Shown one piece after another: positions 32,489 through 40,777 of a stretch of DNA of 64,000 bases; position 1 is the first letter of the stretch, and every line of letters begins with the position of its first letter. Under the pieces are notes generated by a model that did no database searches, was not told the origin of the DNA, and saw only the letters and a program-made list of their open reading frames with translations. This DNA is from Lapillicoccus jejuensis. Its GTDB lineage: Bacteria; Actinomycetota; Actinomycetes; Actinomycetales; Dermatophilaceae. The stretch covers positions 3,038,001 to 3,102,000 of the forward strand of contig NZ_VFMN01000001.1 in the NCBI RefSeq assembly GCF_006715055.1, written 5' to 3'. Position numbers and translations under genes: made by a program.

Positions 32489-34276
32489 ATGGACGACGAC
32501 ACCGCCGTCGCCGACGACCTCGCGCTGCTGCGGGCCTTCGAGCCGGTCCTGCGCCTCACGGCGGGCGAGTACTTCGTCCCCGTCGGCGTGCAGGAGTGGG
32601 TGACCCGGGCCCGGCTGTGGCACCGCGGCCCGGACGACCGGCTCGTCGAGGTCGCCGCCCCCGGGGAGCTGACCCTGGACGGGCTCGCCGAGCTCGGGGT
32701 CCGGTACGACGGCGCCCCGCTCGCCCTCTCCGGCCTGCCGGAGGAGCCCACCCGCCTGCAGCGGGCGCGGGCCTGGTTCCGCGCCGTGCGCCCGCACTTC
32801 CGGGCGAGCGACCGGCTGGCGCGGGTCGGTCTCGCCGGCCGCGTCGTCGACGTCGTCGGCCGGGTCTCGCTGCTCTTCCGCGGCGCGGTCCCGGGCGGGA
32901 GCGCGGCGGCCGCCGTCCTCGTCCAGGACGAGCACCTCGACCCGGCCCGCCCGCGCTACCACGGGCGCGTGCTGCGCGACGGGGACTGGGTGGTGCTGCA
33001 GTACTGGTTCTTCTACTGCTTCAACAACTGGCGCTCGGGCTTCTCCGGCGTCAACGAGCACGAGGGGGACTGGGAGCAGGTCACGGTCTACCTCGACGCG
33101 ACCACCCTCGACGGGCCGGGTCCGGACGGCGTCCCCGTCCCGCGCTGGGTCGTCTTCTCCTCCCACGACGAGGTCGGCGACGACCTGCGACGCCGGTGGG
33201 ACGACCCCGACCTCACCCTCGTCGGCCGCCACCCCGTCGTCCACGTCGGCGCCGGGTCGCACTCGGGCGCCTTCCTCCCGGGGGAGTACCTCGTCACCGT
33301 CGTCCCCCCGCGGTGGGGCGGGATCGTCGGGGCGCTGCGCTGGCTGGCCAAGCTGCTCACCCCGTGGACCCGCGCCGCGCAGGGCGGCGGGCTCGGCATC
33401 CCCTACGTCGACTACGCGCGCGGCGACGGCGTGACCATCGGCCCGGCCGGGCAGCTGGCCTGGACCCCCGTCGTCATCGACGACACGACCCCCTGGGTGC
33501 GCGACTACCGGGGCCTGTGGGGCCACGACACCCGCGACCGGCTCGGGGGCGAGCGCGGTCCCGCGGGGCCGCGCTACGAGCGCGACGGCACCGTCCGGGC
33601 CGCCTGGGGTGACCCGGTCGGCTGGGCCGGGCTGGCCAAGGTGGCGCCCAACCCCGACCAGGAGCTGGCCGCCCTGCGCTCGTGGGTCGCCCGCCTCGAG
33701 GAGGACGTCGCCCGGCTCGACGACGAGGTCGCCGCCCAGCGCGCGGAGCTCGCGGCGGGGGCGGCCAGCGTCTCCCCGTCCGCCGCCGACGCGGCCCTGC
33801 TCGCCGAGCGGGAGCAGGCGCTGCACTCGCGGCGGATGGAGCGGGTGCGCCTGCAGGACCAGGTCCACGCCGCCGTCCGCCGGATCGCCGACGGCGCGCC
33901 GGCGCAGGGCCCCCACGACCACCTGCGCCACCGCCGGACGCCGCTCTCGCGCGAGGAGCGGGTGCGCGAGCGGCTGCTGCTCGCCTGGTCGATCATCAGC
34001 ACGCCGCTGCTGCTCGGCGTGCTCGCCTACGTGCTGCTGCCGGGCACCGCGCGCCGTCCGCTGCTGCTCGTCGCGGCGCTCGCGCTGGTGCTGTCCGTCG
34101 AGGCCCTCGCCCGTGGTTACCTCGGGGCGTACCTGCGCCGCCTGCTGCTCGTCGCCGGCGTCCTCGCGGCCGGGGAGCTGCTCGTGTCCTACTGGCAGTG
34201 GGTCGTCGTCGGGCTGTTCGTCGCCGGTGCGCTCGTCGTCCTCGTCGTCAACCTGCGTGACACACTGCGCCGGTGA
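32489..34276 (+). CDS. Vps62-like protein with coiled coil and C-terminal membrane helices
   Basis: The 595-residue protein has an N-terminal half (about residues 20-400) with a Vps62-type core: VVLQYWFFYCFNNWRSGFSG, NEHEGDWEQVTVYLD, RWVVFSSHDEVGDDLRR and HPVVHVGAGSHSGAFLPGEY. The repeated His/Glu/Asp pattern (NEHEGDWE, GRHPVVHVGAGSH) could bind metal. A coiled coil follows (about residues 390-480, heptads such as LEEDVARLDDEVAAQRAELAA). The C-terminus has four hydrophobic segments in a 120-residue membrane part. I know the Vps62 family mainly from fungi and plants; in bacteria it is poorly described. It overlaps the APH-like gene by 4 bases, so they are translationally coupled. Confidence 0.65.
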   Translation: MDDDTAVADDLALLRAFEPVLRLTAGEYFVPVGVQEWVTRARLWHRGPDDRLVEVAAPGELTLDGLAELGVRYDGAPLALSGLPEEPTRLQRARAWFRAVRPHFRASDRLARVGLAGRVVDVVGRVSLLFRGAVPGGSAAAAVLVQDEHLDPARPRYHGRVLRDGDWVVLQYWFFYCFNNWRSGFSGVNEHEGDWEQVTVYLDATTLDGPGPDGVPVPRWVVFSSHDEVGDDLRRRWDDPDLTLVGRHPVVHVGAGSHSGAFLPGEYLVTVVPPRWGGIVGALRWLAKLLTPWTRAAQGGGLGIPYVDYARGDGVTIGPAGQLAWTPVVIDDTTPWVRDYRGLWGHDTRDRLGGERGPAGPRYERDGTVRAAWGDPVGWAGLAKVAPNPDQELAALRSWVARLEEDVARLDDEVAAQRAELAAGAASVSPSAADAALLAEREQALHSRRMERVRLQDQVHAAVRRIADGAPAQGPHDHLRHRRTPLSREERVRERLLLAWSIISTPLLLGVLAYVLLPGTARRPLLLVAALALVLSVEALARGYLGAYLRRLLLVAGVLAAGELLVSYWQWVVVGLFVAGALVVLVVNLRDTLRR

Positions 34277-35544
34277 GCGCCGCGCCGTTCCCGCCCCGCG
34301 AGGTGACCGTCGTCCTCACCGACCGCGGGGGCCGGCTGCTCGGGGCGCTCGGTCCGCTGCACGTCGAGCGCCCGTGGTGGTCGGAGGTGGAGGACGTGCT
34401 CGGCGGGCTCGGGGCGACGTACGGCGTCCGCGCGCGGGTCCTGCGGCTGCTCACCAGCGAGGAGCCGTACGCCGGCGGCCCGGTCACCTACCTGGCCGAG
34501 CCGGTCGGCCCGGTGCCGGACCGGCTCGACCCGGTGCCGCCGGCCGCGGAGCGGGCCGCGGCCGCCGACCCGACCCGCCGGCAGTGGTGGGCCCGGCCCG
34601 GCGCGCTCGAGGACCTGGCCGGCTGGGCCGGCGCGGCGCTCGCGCGGCACGGCCGCGGCACCCTCGGTGACCTGCGCCAGCGGCGCACCTGGAACCTCTC
34701 CCTCGTCGCGACCCTCGAGGCCGAGGGCGGGCGGGTGTGGCTCAAGGCCGTGCCGGCGTTCCTCGCCGACGAGGCCGCCGTGCTCGACGTCGTCCACGAC
34801 GTCGCGCCCGGCCTCGGGCCGGTCGTCCTCGGCCGCGACCCCGCCCGCCGGATGGCGCTGCTCGACGACGTGCCCGGCGAGGACCGGTACGACGAGACCG
34901 ATCCCGACCTGCTCGCCGCGATGGCCCGTCGCTGGGTCGGGGTCCAGGCCGCTGCGGTCGACCGCGTCGACGACCTGCTGCGCGCCGGCGCCGTCGACAC
35001 CCGGCCTGCGGCCCTCGTCGACGACGTCGCCGCCCTGCTCGCGCGGCCCGACGTCGCGGCGCCGCTCGAGCCGGCCACCCTCGGGCGGCTGCACGACCTG
35101 CTCGACGGGCTGCCCGCGCGGCTGGACGCCGTCGACGCCTGCGGCCTGCCGGACACCCTCGTGCACGGCGACCTGCACACCGGCAACTGGCGGGTCACGG
35201 GGGCGCGCGCCGACGGCGGGCCCGACGGCGGTGGGCTGCGGCTGCTCGACTGGGGCGACGTGCGGATCGGCCACCCGGCGCTCGACCTGTTGCGCCTGGC
35301 TCCGGCCGCGGACCCGGGCCTCGCCGCCCACGTCACCCAGGTGTGGTCGGCGGCGTGGCGGGCCATCGTGCCCGGTGCCGCGCCCGACCGCGCCGCCGAC
35401 CTGCTGCGGCCGGTCGAGCCCCTCGTCGCGGCGACGACGTACCAGCGCTTCCTCGACGGGGTCGAGGAGACCGAACGGGTCTTCCACCACCTCGACGTGC
35501 CGGCCGCGCTGCGCGCCGCCGCCGGGCCGGTCTCAGGGGGCTGA
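34273..35544 (+). CDS. Aminoglycoside-phosphotransferase-like kinase
   Basis: The 423-residue protein has an N-terminal extension (about 100 residues) and an APH/choline-kinase fold. The catalytic loop is LVHGDLHTGNWRV (about residues 298-310) and the Mg-binding motif LLDWGDVRIGHPALDLLRL. A lysine in GRVWLKAVPAF may be the ATP-binding Lys. APH-fold kinases act on drugs, homoserine, choline or sugars; the substrate here is unknown. GTG 34273 overlaps the upstream Vps62-like stop by 4 bases, and the C-terminus overlaps a minus-strand phosphoesterase by 12 bases. Confidence 0.75.
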   Translation: MSAAPFPPREVTVVLTDRGGRLLGALGPLHVERPWWSEVEDVLGGLGATYGVRARVLRLLTSEEPYAGGPVTYLAEPVGPVPDRLDPVPPAAERAAAADPTRRQWWARPGALEDLAGWAGAALARHGRGTLGDLRQRRTWNLSLVATLEAEGGRVWLKAVPAFLADEAAVLDVVHDVAPGLGPVVLGRDPARRMALLDDVPGEDRYDETDPDLLAAMARRWVGVQAAAVDRVDDLLRAGAVDTRPAALVDDVAALLARPDVAAPLEPATLGRLHDLLDGLPARLDAVDACGLPDTLVHGDLHTGNWRVTGARADGGPDGGGLRLLDWGDVRIGHPALDLLRLAPAADPGLAAHVTQVWSAAWRAIVPGAAPDRAADLLRPVEPLVAATTYQRFLDGVEETERVFHHLDVPAALRAAAGPVSGG

Positions 35545-36339
35545 GCCCTCCACCGCCGGCTCGAGCTCGACGACGAGCAGCGGGCCGCCCGCGTAGAGAC
35601 CGCCGTCGACGGCGAGGGCGAGACCGTCGGCGTACGCCCACGGACCGGCCGTCGCGGCCGGCGAGGGGGCGTCGGGCTGGATCGTCGCGATGATGCTGTG
35701 CCCGTGGACGAGCCGCGCGGCGCCGTACGTCCGCAGGATCCCGCGCGCGGTGGTGACCCCGCTGCCGGGAGTGACGAACGCGTAGCGGTCGGTGAGCCGC
35801 CGCCACACCTCCCAGTGCTCCGCGAAGTCGCCGTCGAGCGCGGCCGCGACGGCGGCGTTGACGGCGGCCACGCTGTGCCCCAGCTCGAGGTAGGCGTCGG
35901 TGTCGGAGTGCATGAGCAGCCAGCCGTCCTCGAGGGCCAGCGGCGGCAGCGCGGACAGCCAGGTCACGTGCTCGGCGGTCAGCCGGCCCTGGTCGATCGG
36001 GTTGCCCCCGTTGAGGACCCAGCTCTCGCCGAAGCTGCCCCCGTCGGCGCCCGGCGCGGCGCGCACGCCGTACCGCCACATGCCGAGCGCGAGGACCTCG
36101 TGGTTGCCGAGGACGGCCGACGTCGAGCCGCCCGCGCCCACCGCCTCGCGCTCCAGGCGCATGACGAGCTCGACGGCGCCGACGCCGTCCGGGCCGCGGT
36201 CGAAGAAGTCGCCCAGCACGCGCAGCCGCGCGTCGGCACCGACCCAGCGGTCGGCGGCGTCGAGCAGCCCGGCGTCGCGCAGGGCGGCGGCGAGCTCGTC
36301 GCGGTGGCCGTGCGGGTCGCTGACGACGAAGAGGGGCAT
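35533..36339 (-). CDS. Metallophosphoesterase
   Basis: The 268-residue protein has the full calcineurin-like signature: SDPHGHRDEL (residues 7-16), LGDFFDRGPDG (about 42-52), VLGNHEVLALG (about 76-86), and C-terminal GLLMHSD-like (here WLLMHSDTD) and LVHGHSII. Two metals would be bound by the Asp/His/Asn residues. Related proteins include Ser/Thr phosphatases and nucleotide phosphodiesterases. ATG 36339. It overlaps the APH-like gene at its 3' end and has a 34-bp gap to the fgd stop, so cotranscription is plausible. Confidence 0.88.
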   Translation of the reverse strand: MPLFVVSDPHGHRDELAAALRDAGLLDAADRWVGADARLRVLGDFFDRGPDGVGAVELVMRLEREAVGAGGSTSAVLGNHEVLALGMWRYGVRAAPGADGGSFGESWVLNGGNPIDQGRLTAEHVTWLSALPPLALEDGWLLMHSDTDAYLELGHSVAAVNAAVAAALDGDFAEHWEVWRRLTDRYAFVTPGSGVTTARGILRTYGAARLVHGHSIIATIQPDAPSPAATAGPWAYADGLALAVDGGLYAGGPLLVVELEPAVEGSAP

Positions 36340-36373
36340 GGCGGCTCGGGGTCGACGCTGGAGGCGGGGCCGG

Positions 36374-37390
36374 TCAGCCGAGCTCGCGCAGGCCGGGCAG
36401 GACCTGCTCGGAGAAGGTGCGCAGGAAGCGTTCCTGGTCGTGGCCGGGGCCGTGGAAGACGAGGTGGTCCAGGCCCCAGTCGACGTACGGCCTCACCGCG
36501 GCGACGATCTCCTCCGGGTCGGAGGAGACGATCCAGCGCTTCGCGACCTGCTCGTCGGATAGCTCGTCGCCGAGCCGCTCCATCTCGAGCGGGTCGCTCG
36601 TGCCGTGCTTCTGCTCGGCCGTCAGCGACAGCGCCGCCCAGAAGCGGCAGTTGGAGACGGCCTGGTCGTGGTCGGGGTCCCAGGACAGCTTGATCTCGAC
36701 CATCCGGTCGATGTCCGCGCGGGTGCGCCCGGACTTCTCCAGACCCTCGTCGACGGCGGGCAGCAGCTTGTCGCGGTAGAGCTCCTCGCCCTTTCCGGAG
36801 GTGCAGATGAAGCCGTCGCCGGAGCGGCCGGCGTAGCGGGCGACGAGCGGGCCACCCGCGGCGACGTACACCGGGATCGGCTGCTCGGGCTTGTCGTAGA
36901 CGGTCGCGTCCTTCGTGGAGTAGTAGTCGCCCTCGAAGGTGACGCGGTCCTGCGTCCACAGCTCCTTCATCAGCCGCACCGACTCGCGCAGGCGCGCGAA
37001 GCGCTCCTTGAAGTCGGGCCAGCCGTCCTCGCTGTCGACCGAGCCGACGACGACCTCGTTGAGCGCCTCGCCGCTGCCCACGCCGAGGGCGATGCGCCCG
37101 GGGTAGAGCGAGCCGAGGGTGCCGAAGGCCTGCGCGACGACGGCGGGGTTGTAGCGGAAGGTCGGCGTCATCACCGAGGTGCCGAGCTGCACGCGTTCGG
37201 TGCGCTCGCCGGCGGCGGCCAGCCAGGACAGCGAGAACGGCGCGTGGCCGCCGTGGTGCCGCCACGGCTGGAAGTGGTCCGAGACCCACACGCTGTCCAG
37301 GCCGACCTCCTCCGCGAGGACCGCGTAGTCGAGCAGGGGGCGGGGGGCGAACTGCTCCGCGGAGGCCTTGTAACCGATCTTCAGCGCCAT
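36374..37390 (-). CDS. fgd: F420-dependent glucose-6-phosphate dehydrogenase
   Basis: The 338-residue protein begins [20 protein letters not shown] and continues [25 protein letters not shown] (about residues 33-57), very similar to mycobacterial Fgd1. It oxidises glucose-6-phosphate to 6-phosphogluconolactone and reduces F420. Further matches are [19 protein letters not shown] and [16 protein letters not shown]. The length matches Fgd (about 336). It is a luciferase-like (LLM) barrel. The frame opens at 37624, but ATG 37390 has TAGGGT 7 bases upstream. cofC for F420 synthesis lies 8.0 kb away. Confidence 0.93.
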   Translation of the reverse strand: MALKIGYKASAEQFAPRPLLDYAVLAEEVGLDSVWVSDHFQPWRHHGGHAPFSLSWLAAAGERTERVQLGTSVMTPTFRYNPAVVAQAFGTLGSLYPGRIALGVGSGEALNEVVVGSVDSEDGWPDFKERFARLRESVRLMKELWTQDRVTFEGDYYSTKDATVYDKPEQPIPVYVAAGGPLVARYAGRSGDGFICTSGKGEELYRDKLLPAVDEGLEKSGRTRADIDRMVEIKLSWDPDHDQAVSNCRFWAALSLTAEQKHGTSDPLEMERLGDELSDEQVAKRWIVSSDPEEIVAAVRPYVDWGLDHLVFHGPGHDQERFLRTFSEQVLPGLRELG

Positions 37391-37397
37391 GGCCCCG

Positions 37398-37403
37398 ACC
37401 CTA
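37398..37403 (-). promoter_or_regulatory. Putative -10 for fgd
   Basis: TAGGGT on the minus strand, 7 nt before ATG 37390. Confidence 0.45.
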
Positions 37404-37478
37404 ATCCCGCACGGTACGTTGCCGGGGTCCTGGTGGCCTGATGCCGGGGCGAGGCGGTCGGACGACAGGAGAGTGACG

Positions 37479-38711
37479 ATGGGAGCCCTGTGGCACCCCT
37501 TCTCGGACATGGGCGCGGTCGAGCGCGGCGGCGAGCTGGTCATCACGCGCGGTGAGGGGGTGCGGGTGTGGGACGCCGACGGGCGCGAGTACCTCGACGC
37601 GACCGCCGGGCTGTGGTTCGCCAACGTCGGCCACGGGCGAGGCGAGCTGGCCGACGCGGCGGCGGCGCAGATGCGCGAGCTCGCCGCCTACCACTGCTTC
37701 GGCGACTACGCGACGCCCTCGACCCTCGAGCTCGCCGAGCGGCTGGCCGGCATCGCGCCGGTGCCGGGGTCGAAGGTCTTCCTCACCTCCGGCGGCTCGG
37801 ACTCGGTCGACACCGCCGCCAAGCTCGCGCGCCGCTACTGGGTCGAGGCGGGACGGCCGCAGAAGACGCACGTCATCGGCCGCCGGCAGGCCTATCACGG
37901 GATGCACTACGCCGGGACGGCGCTCAGCGGTATCGGCCCCAACCGCGAGGGGTACGGCGTCCTCGTCCCCGACACGGCGACGGTCGAGTGGGACGACCCC
38001 GAGGACCTGCGCGCGACGATCGAGCGGATCGGCCCCGAGCACGTCGCCGCCTTCTTCTGCGAGCCGGTCATGGGCGCCGGCGGGGTCTACCCGCCGCCCG
38101 AGGACTACCTGCTCTCGGTCCGCAAGCTGTGCACCGAGTACGAGGTTCTCTTCGTCGCCGACGAGGTCGTGACCGGCTACGGCCGGATCGGCGGGTCGTG
38201 GTTCGCCTCGACCCGGTTCGGTCTCGAGCCGGACCTCGTGACGACGGCCAAGGGGCTGACGTCGGGCTACGTGCCGATGGGCGCCGTCCTCGTCGCGCCG
38301 CGGGTCGCCGACGCCTTCTTCCGCCCCGACGGCGGGGTGTGGTGGCGGCACGGCTACACCTACTCCGGCCACGCGACCGCCGCGGCCGTCGCCCTGGCCA
38401 ACCTCGACCTGCTCGAGCGCGAGCACCTGCTCGACGAGGCGCTGCGGCTGGAGTCGACGCTGGCCCGTGAGCTGTCACCGCTCGCCGCCCACGAGCGGGT
38501 CGCCGAGGTGCGCTGCGGCACGGGTGCGCTGGCCGCCGTGCAGCTGCACGAGCCGTCGCAGGCGATGGGGCTGGCGAGGACGCTGCGCGAGCACGGCGTC
38601 GCGACCCGGGCCGTCGGCGCGGGCGGCATCCAGATCTCGCCGGCCTTCGTCATGACCGACGCCGAGGTCGCCGAGCTGGCGACGCGGATCGGCGCGGCCC
38701 TCGACGCCTGA
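37479..38711 (+). CDS. Class III PLP aminotransferase (omega-aminotransferase type)
   Basis: The 410-residue protein has [39 protein letters not shown], then [21 protein letters not shown], and [15 protein letters not shown] with the Asp that contacts PLP. The cofactor lysine is in [17 protein letters not shown]. Class III enzymes transfer amino groups from beta-alanine, GABA, diamines or similar substrates to pyruvate or 2-oxoglutarate. The exact substrate is unclear. ATG 37479 follows ACAGGAG. It lies divergent from fgd, with 88 bases between starts. Confidence 0.88.
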   Translation: MGALWHPFSDMGAVERGGELVITRGEGVRVWDADGREYLDATAGLWFANVGHGRGELADAAAAQMRELAAYHCFGDYATPSTLELAERLAGIAPVPGSKVFLTSGGSDSVDTAAKLARRYWVEAGRPQKTHVIGRRQAYHGMHYAGTALSGIGPNREGYGVLVPDTATVEWDDPEDLRATIERIGPEHVAAFFCEPVMGAGGVYPPPEDYLLSVRKLCTEYEVLFVADEVVTGYGRIGGSWFASTRFGLEPDLVTTAKGLTSGYVPMGAVLVAPRVADAFFRPDGGVWWRHGYTYSGHATAAAVALANLDLLEREHLLDEALRLESTLARELSPLAAHERVAEVRCGTGALAAVQLHEPSQAMGLARTLREHGVATRAVGAGGIQISPAFVMTDAEVAELATRIGAALDA

Positions 38712-38745
38712 GCGACGGGGGCCGCGCCGAGCGGGACCGGTCGGC

Positions 38746-39708
38746 TCAGCTCACGACGACGCGGTCGCCGAGCTGCACCTGGTCGAAGAGCCGCGCCAGG
38801 CCGGCGTAGTCGCGCACGTTGACGCAGCCGTGCGACGCGCCGGCGTACCCGCGGGCGGCGAAGTCCGAGGAGTAGTGCACGGCCTCGCCACCGCTGAAGA
38901 ACATCGAGAACGGCATCGAGCTGCCGTACAGCGTCGAGGTCCACGTGCGGTTCTTGCGGTAGACGGTGAAGTCGCCCTCGCGGGTCGGGTGGTTCTCCGA
39001 GCCGAAGCGGACGTCGAAGCGCTGCAGCGCCTTCCCGTCGACGACCCAGGTGAGGCTGCGCGAGGCCTTGGAGATGCACAGCACCCGCCCGGTGAGGCAG
39101 CGGGCGTCGAGCCCCGCCGTGGACGGTGCGGCGGCGGTGACGACCGGGACCCGGTTGGCCAGCTCGTCCGCCGTCGGCGGGCGGGTCATCGCCTGCAGCT
39201 TGTCGAGGGTCCGCCGGTCGACCTCACCGGTGACCGGGAAGCCGCGCTTGGCCTGGAACCCGCGCACCGAGGCCGTCGTCCGCTCGCCGTACGTGTCGGT
39301 GACGTCGCCGGAGTACCAGGCCAGCTGCTTGAGGCGCGCCTGGACCTCGCGGACCGTCGAGCCGGTCGAGCCGGTGCGGTAGATCGCCGGGCCGGCGACG
39401 AGGGTGGGCGTCGGCTTCGGCGTGGGCGTGCTCGCGGGGGTCGCCGGGCTGCTCGGGGCCGGGGCGGCGGTCGTGGCGGGCGGCGTCGCCGCGGGGGCGA
39501 CCGCGGTGGCCGCCGGCGTCGGCGTGGTGACGACCGTGGCCGAGGCGGTGCCCGGGCCCGCGGGGGCGGCGGTGCTCCCGCCGGCCGGACCGCACGCGCC
39601 GAGCGCCAGCGCGCCGGCGGTCAGCGCGGCGACCAGGCCCCCGGCGCGCAGCGCGATGGAGGGGGTACGGCGGCGCTGCGTCAGGGTCGGCGTCGGCGGC
39701 TGGGGCAC
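38746..39708 (-). CDS. L,D-transpeptidase lipoprotein with peptidoglycan-binding domain
   Basis: The 320-residue protein has a lipoprotein-type signal: RAGGLVAALTAGALALGAC (lipobox LGAC near residues 36-39). A Pro/Thr/Ala-rich linker of about 60 residues follows. Next is a PG_binding_1 domain (TGSTVREVQARLKQLAWYSG, GFQAKRGFPVTGEVDRRTLDKL) and a YkuD domain. The catalytic Cys is in GASHGCVNVRD near the C-terminus, with upstream HYSSDFAARGYAG. It makes 3-3 crosslinks in peptidoglycan. GTG 39708 has AAGGAG at the right distance; the frame upstream is not homologous. It is downstream of, and on the same strand as, iclR. Confidence 0.92.
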   Translation of the reverse strand: MPQPPTPTLTQRRRTPSIALRAGGLVAALTAGALALGACGPAGGSTAAPAGPGTASATVVTTPTPAATAVAPAATPPATTAAPAPSSPATPASTPTPKPTPTLVAGPAIYRTGSTGSTVREVQARLKQLAWYSGDVTDTYGERTTASVRGFQAKRGFPVTGEVDRRTLDKLQAMTRPPTADELANRVPVVTAAAPSTAGLDARCLTGRVLCISKASRSLTWVVDGKALQRFDVRFGSENHPTREGDFTVYRKNRTWTSTLYGSSMPFSMFFSGGEAVHYSSDFAARGYAGASHGCVNVRDYAGLARLFDQVQLGDRVVVS

Positions 39709-39877
39709 GGTGGACTCCTTGCTCGGTCGGCGGGCCCCCGTGGCCCGCTCACCCGTCAGGACGCCACTGTCGGGGCGCGGGTTGCCCTCGTGGGGGATGG
39801 CGACCCAGGGGTTACCGAACTGTGTCCTGGCTGCGGGGGCGCCGTACGCCCGCTGGGAGCCTCCGAGCCATGCCCTG
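39709..39877. other. Upstream region of the L,D-transpeptidase
   Basis: The 169 bases between the L,D-transpeptidase start and the family B repeat contain the AAGGAG ribosome site (39715-39720, minus). I see nothing else definite. Confidence 0.3.
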
Positions 39878-39941
39878 CGAATCGGGTTCGGTCCACTCGG
39901 CTCGGGTCCTGACGGGAGCCGAGCGCACCGAATCCGATTCG
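39878..39941. repeat. Family B inverted repeat, copy 2
   Basis: The outer 14-bp stem CGAATCGGGTTCGG pairs with 39928-39941 (one G-T), and an inner 8-bp stem CTCGGCTC pairs with GAGCCGAG. Sequence and layout match copy 1 at 9527-9590, with the same CCAcTCGGCTCGG core. It begins 6 bases beyond the iclR stop and could terminate it. Confidence 0.85.
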
Positions 39942-39947
39942 GGTCGG

Positions 39948-40679
39948 TCAGCCCTGGTGTGGGGGGTTGGCCCGGCGCAGGACCTCGGTGAGCTTGTTGG
40001 CGCCGGCGACCACGGTGGCGGCGTGCAGGCGACCGGGCTGGCGCGAGAGGCGCTCGATAGGGCCGGAGATCGACACGGCGGCGACGACGCGGCCGGACGG
40101 GCCGCGGACCGGCGCGGACACGGACGCGACGCCGGGCTCGCGCTCGCCAACGCTCTGGGCCCAACCGCGACGGCGGACGGCCGAGAGGGCGGTGGCGTTG
40201 AACCGGGCGCCCTGCAGGCCGCGGTGCAGCCGGTCCGGCTCCTCCCACGCGAGCAGCACCTGCGCGGCGGACCCGGCGTGCATCGACAGCGTCGCGCCGA
40301 CCGGGATCGAGTCGCGCAGTCCGACGGGGCGCTCGGCGGCCGCGACGCAGATGCGCTGGTCGCCCTGGCGGCGGAAGAGCTGCGCGCTCTCGTTGGTGTG
40401 GTCGCGCAGCGCGCCGAGCACCGGACCGGCGGCGGCGAGCAGGCGGTCCTCGCCGGCCGCCGACGCGAGCTCGCTCAGGCGCGGCCCGAGCACGAAGCGG
40501 CCCTGCATGTCGCGGGCCACCAGCCGGTGGTGCTCCAGCGCGACGGCGAGGCGGTGGGCGGTCGGTCGCGCCAGCCCGGTGGCGCCGACCAGCTGTGCGA
40601 GGGTGGCCGGGCCGGCCTCGAGGGCGCCCAGCACGACCGCCGCCTTGTCGAGGACACCGACCCCGCTGCTCTTGTCCAT
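39948..40679 (-). CDS. ltbR: IclR-family regulator of leuCD (LtbR/NdgR-like)
   Basis: The 243-residue protein has an N-terminal winged helix ([46 protein letters not shown], about residues 9-54, given by location) and an IclR ligand-binding domain ([25 protein letters not shown]-type sequence, here [18 protein letters not shown]). The divergent leuC gene and the palindrome between the two promoters match the LtbR/NdgR arrangement known in corynebacteria and streptomycetes, where it controls leuCD and other amino-acid genes. ATG 40679, with CAATAT 6 bases upstream. The gene symbol follows that family and is my inference. Confidence 0.85.
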   Translation of the reverse strand: MDKSSGVGVLDKAAVVLGALEAGPATLAQLVGATGLARPTAHRLAVALEHHRLVARDMQGRFVLGPRLSELASAAGEDRLLAAAGPVLGALRDHTNESAQLFRRQGDQRICVAAAERPVGLRDSIPVGATLSMHAGSAAQVLLAWEEPDRLHRGLQGARFNATALSAVRRRGWAQSVGEREPGVASVSAPVRGPSGRVVAAVSISGPIERLSRQPGRLHAATVVAGANKLTEVLRRANPPHQG

Positions 40680-40685
40680 GCACTG

Positions 40686-40717
40686 ATATTGCCGTCTCAG
40701 TGCCTGAGACGTCAATT
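40686..40717. promoter_or_regulatory. iclR-leuC divergent promoters with a central operator
   Basis: On the minus strand TTGACG (40710-40715), an 18-nt spacer and CAATAT (40686-40691) precede iclR, ending 6 nt before its ATG. On the plus strand TTGCCG (40689-40694), a 17-nt spacer and TCAATT (40712-40717) can serve leuC. The perfect palindrome GTCTCAG-TGC-CTGAGAC (40694-40710) lies between the elements of both promoters. Binding there by the IclR protein would affect both genes. Confidence 0.7.
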
Positions 40718-40777
40718 CCACGCGCCGAAACGGTGCGCGACGCTGGCACGAGCACCACCGTCGGAAGGGGAACTGTC

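Noticed and set aside
30308-33931. A 1207-codon open frame on the minus strand
   Set aside because: It runs antisense to the PQQ propeller and Vps62-like genes, lacks family motifs, and is low-complexity (Arg, Gly, Val, Asp). It is a by-product of GC-rich codon use.
40595-40777. An N-terminal extension of LeuC
   Set aside because: The frame extends to 40595 but overlaps the iclR coding sequence and operator. ATG 40778 has a strong GGAAGGGGA site and begins at the normal LeuC N-terminus.
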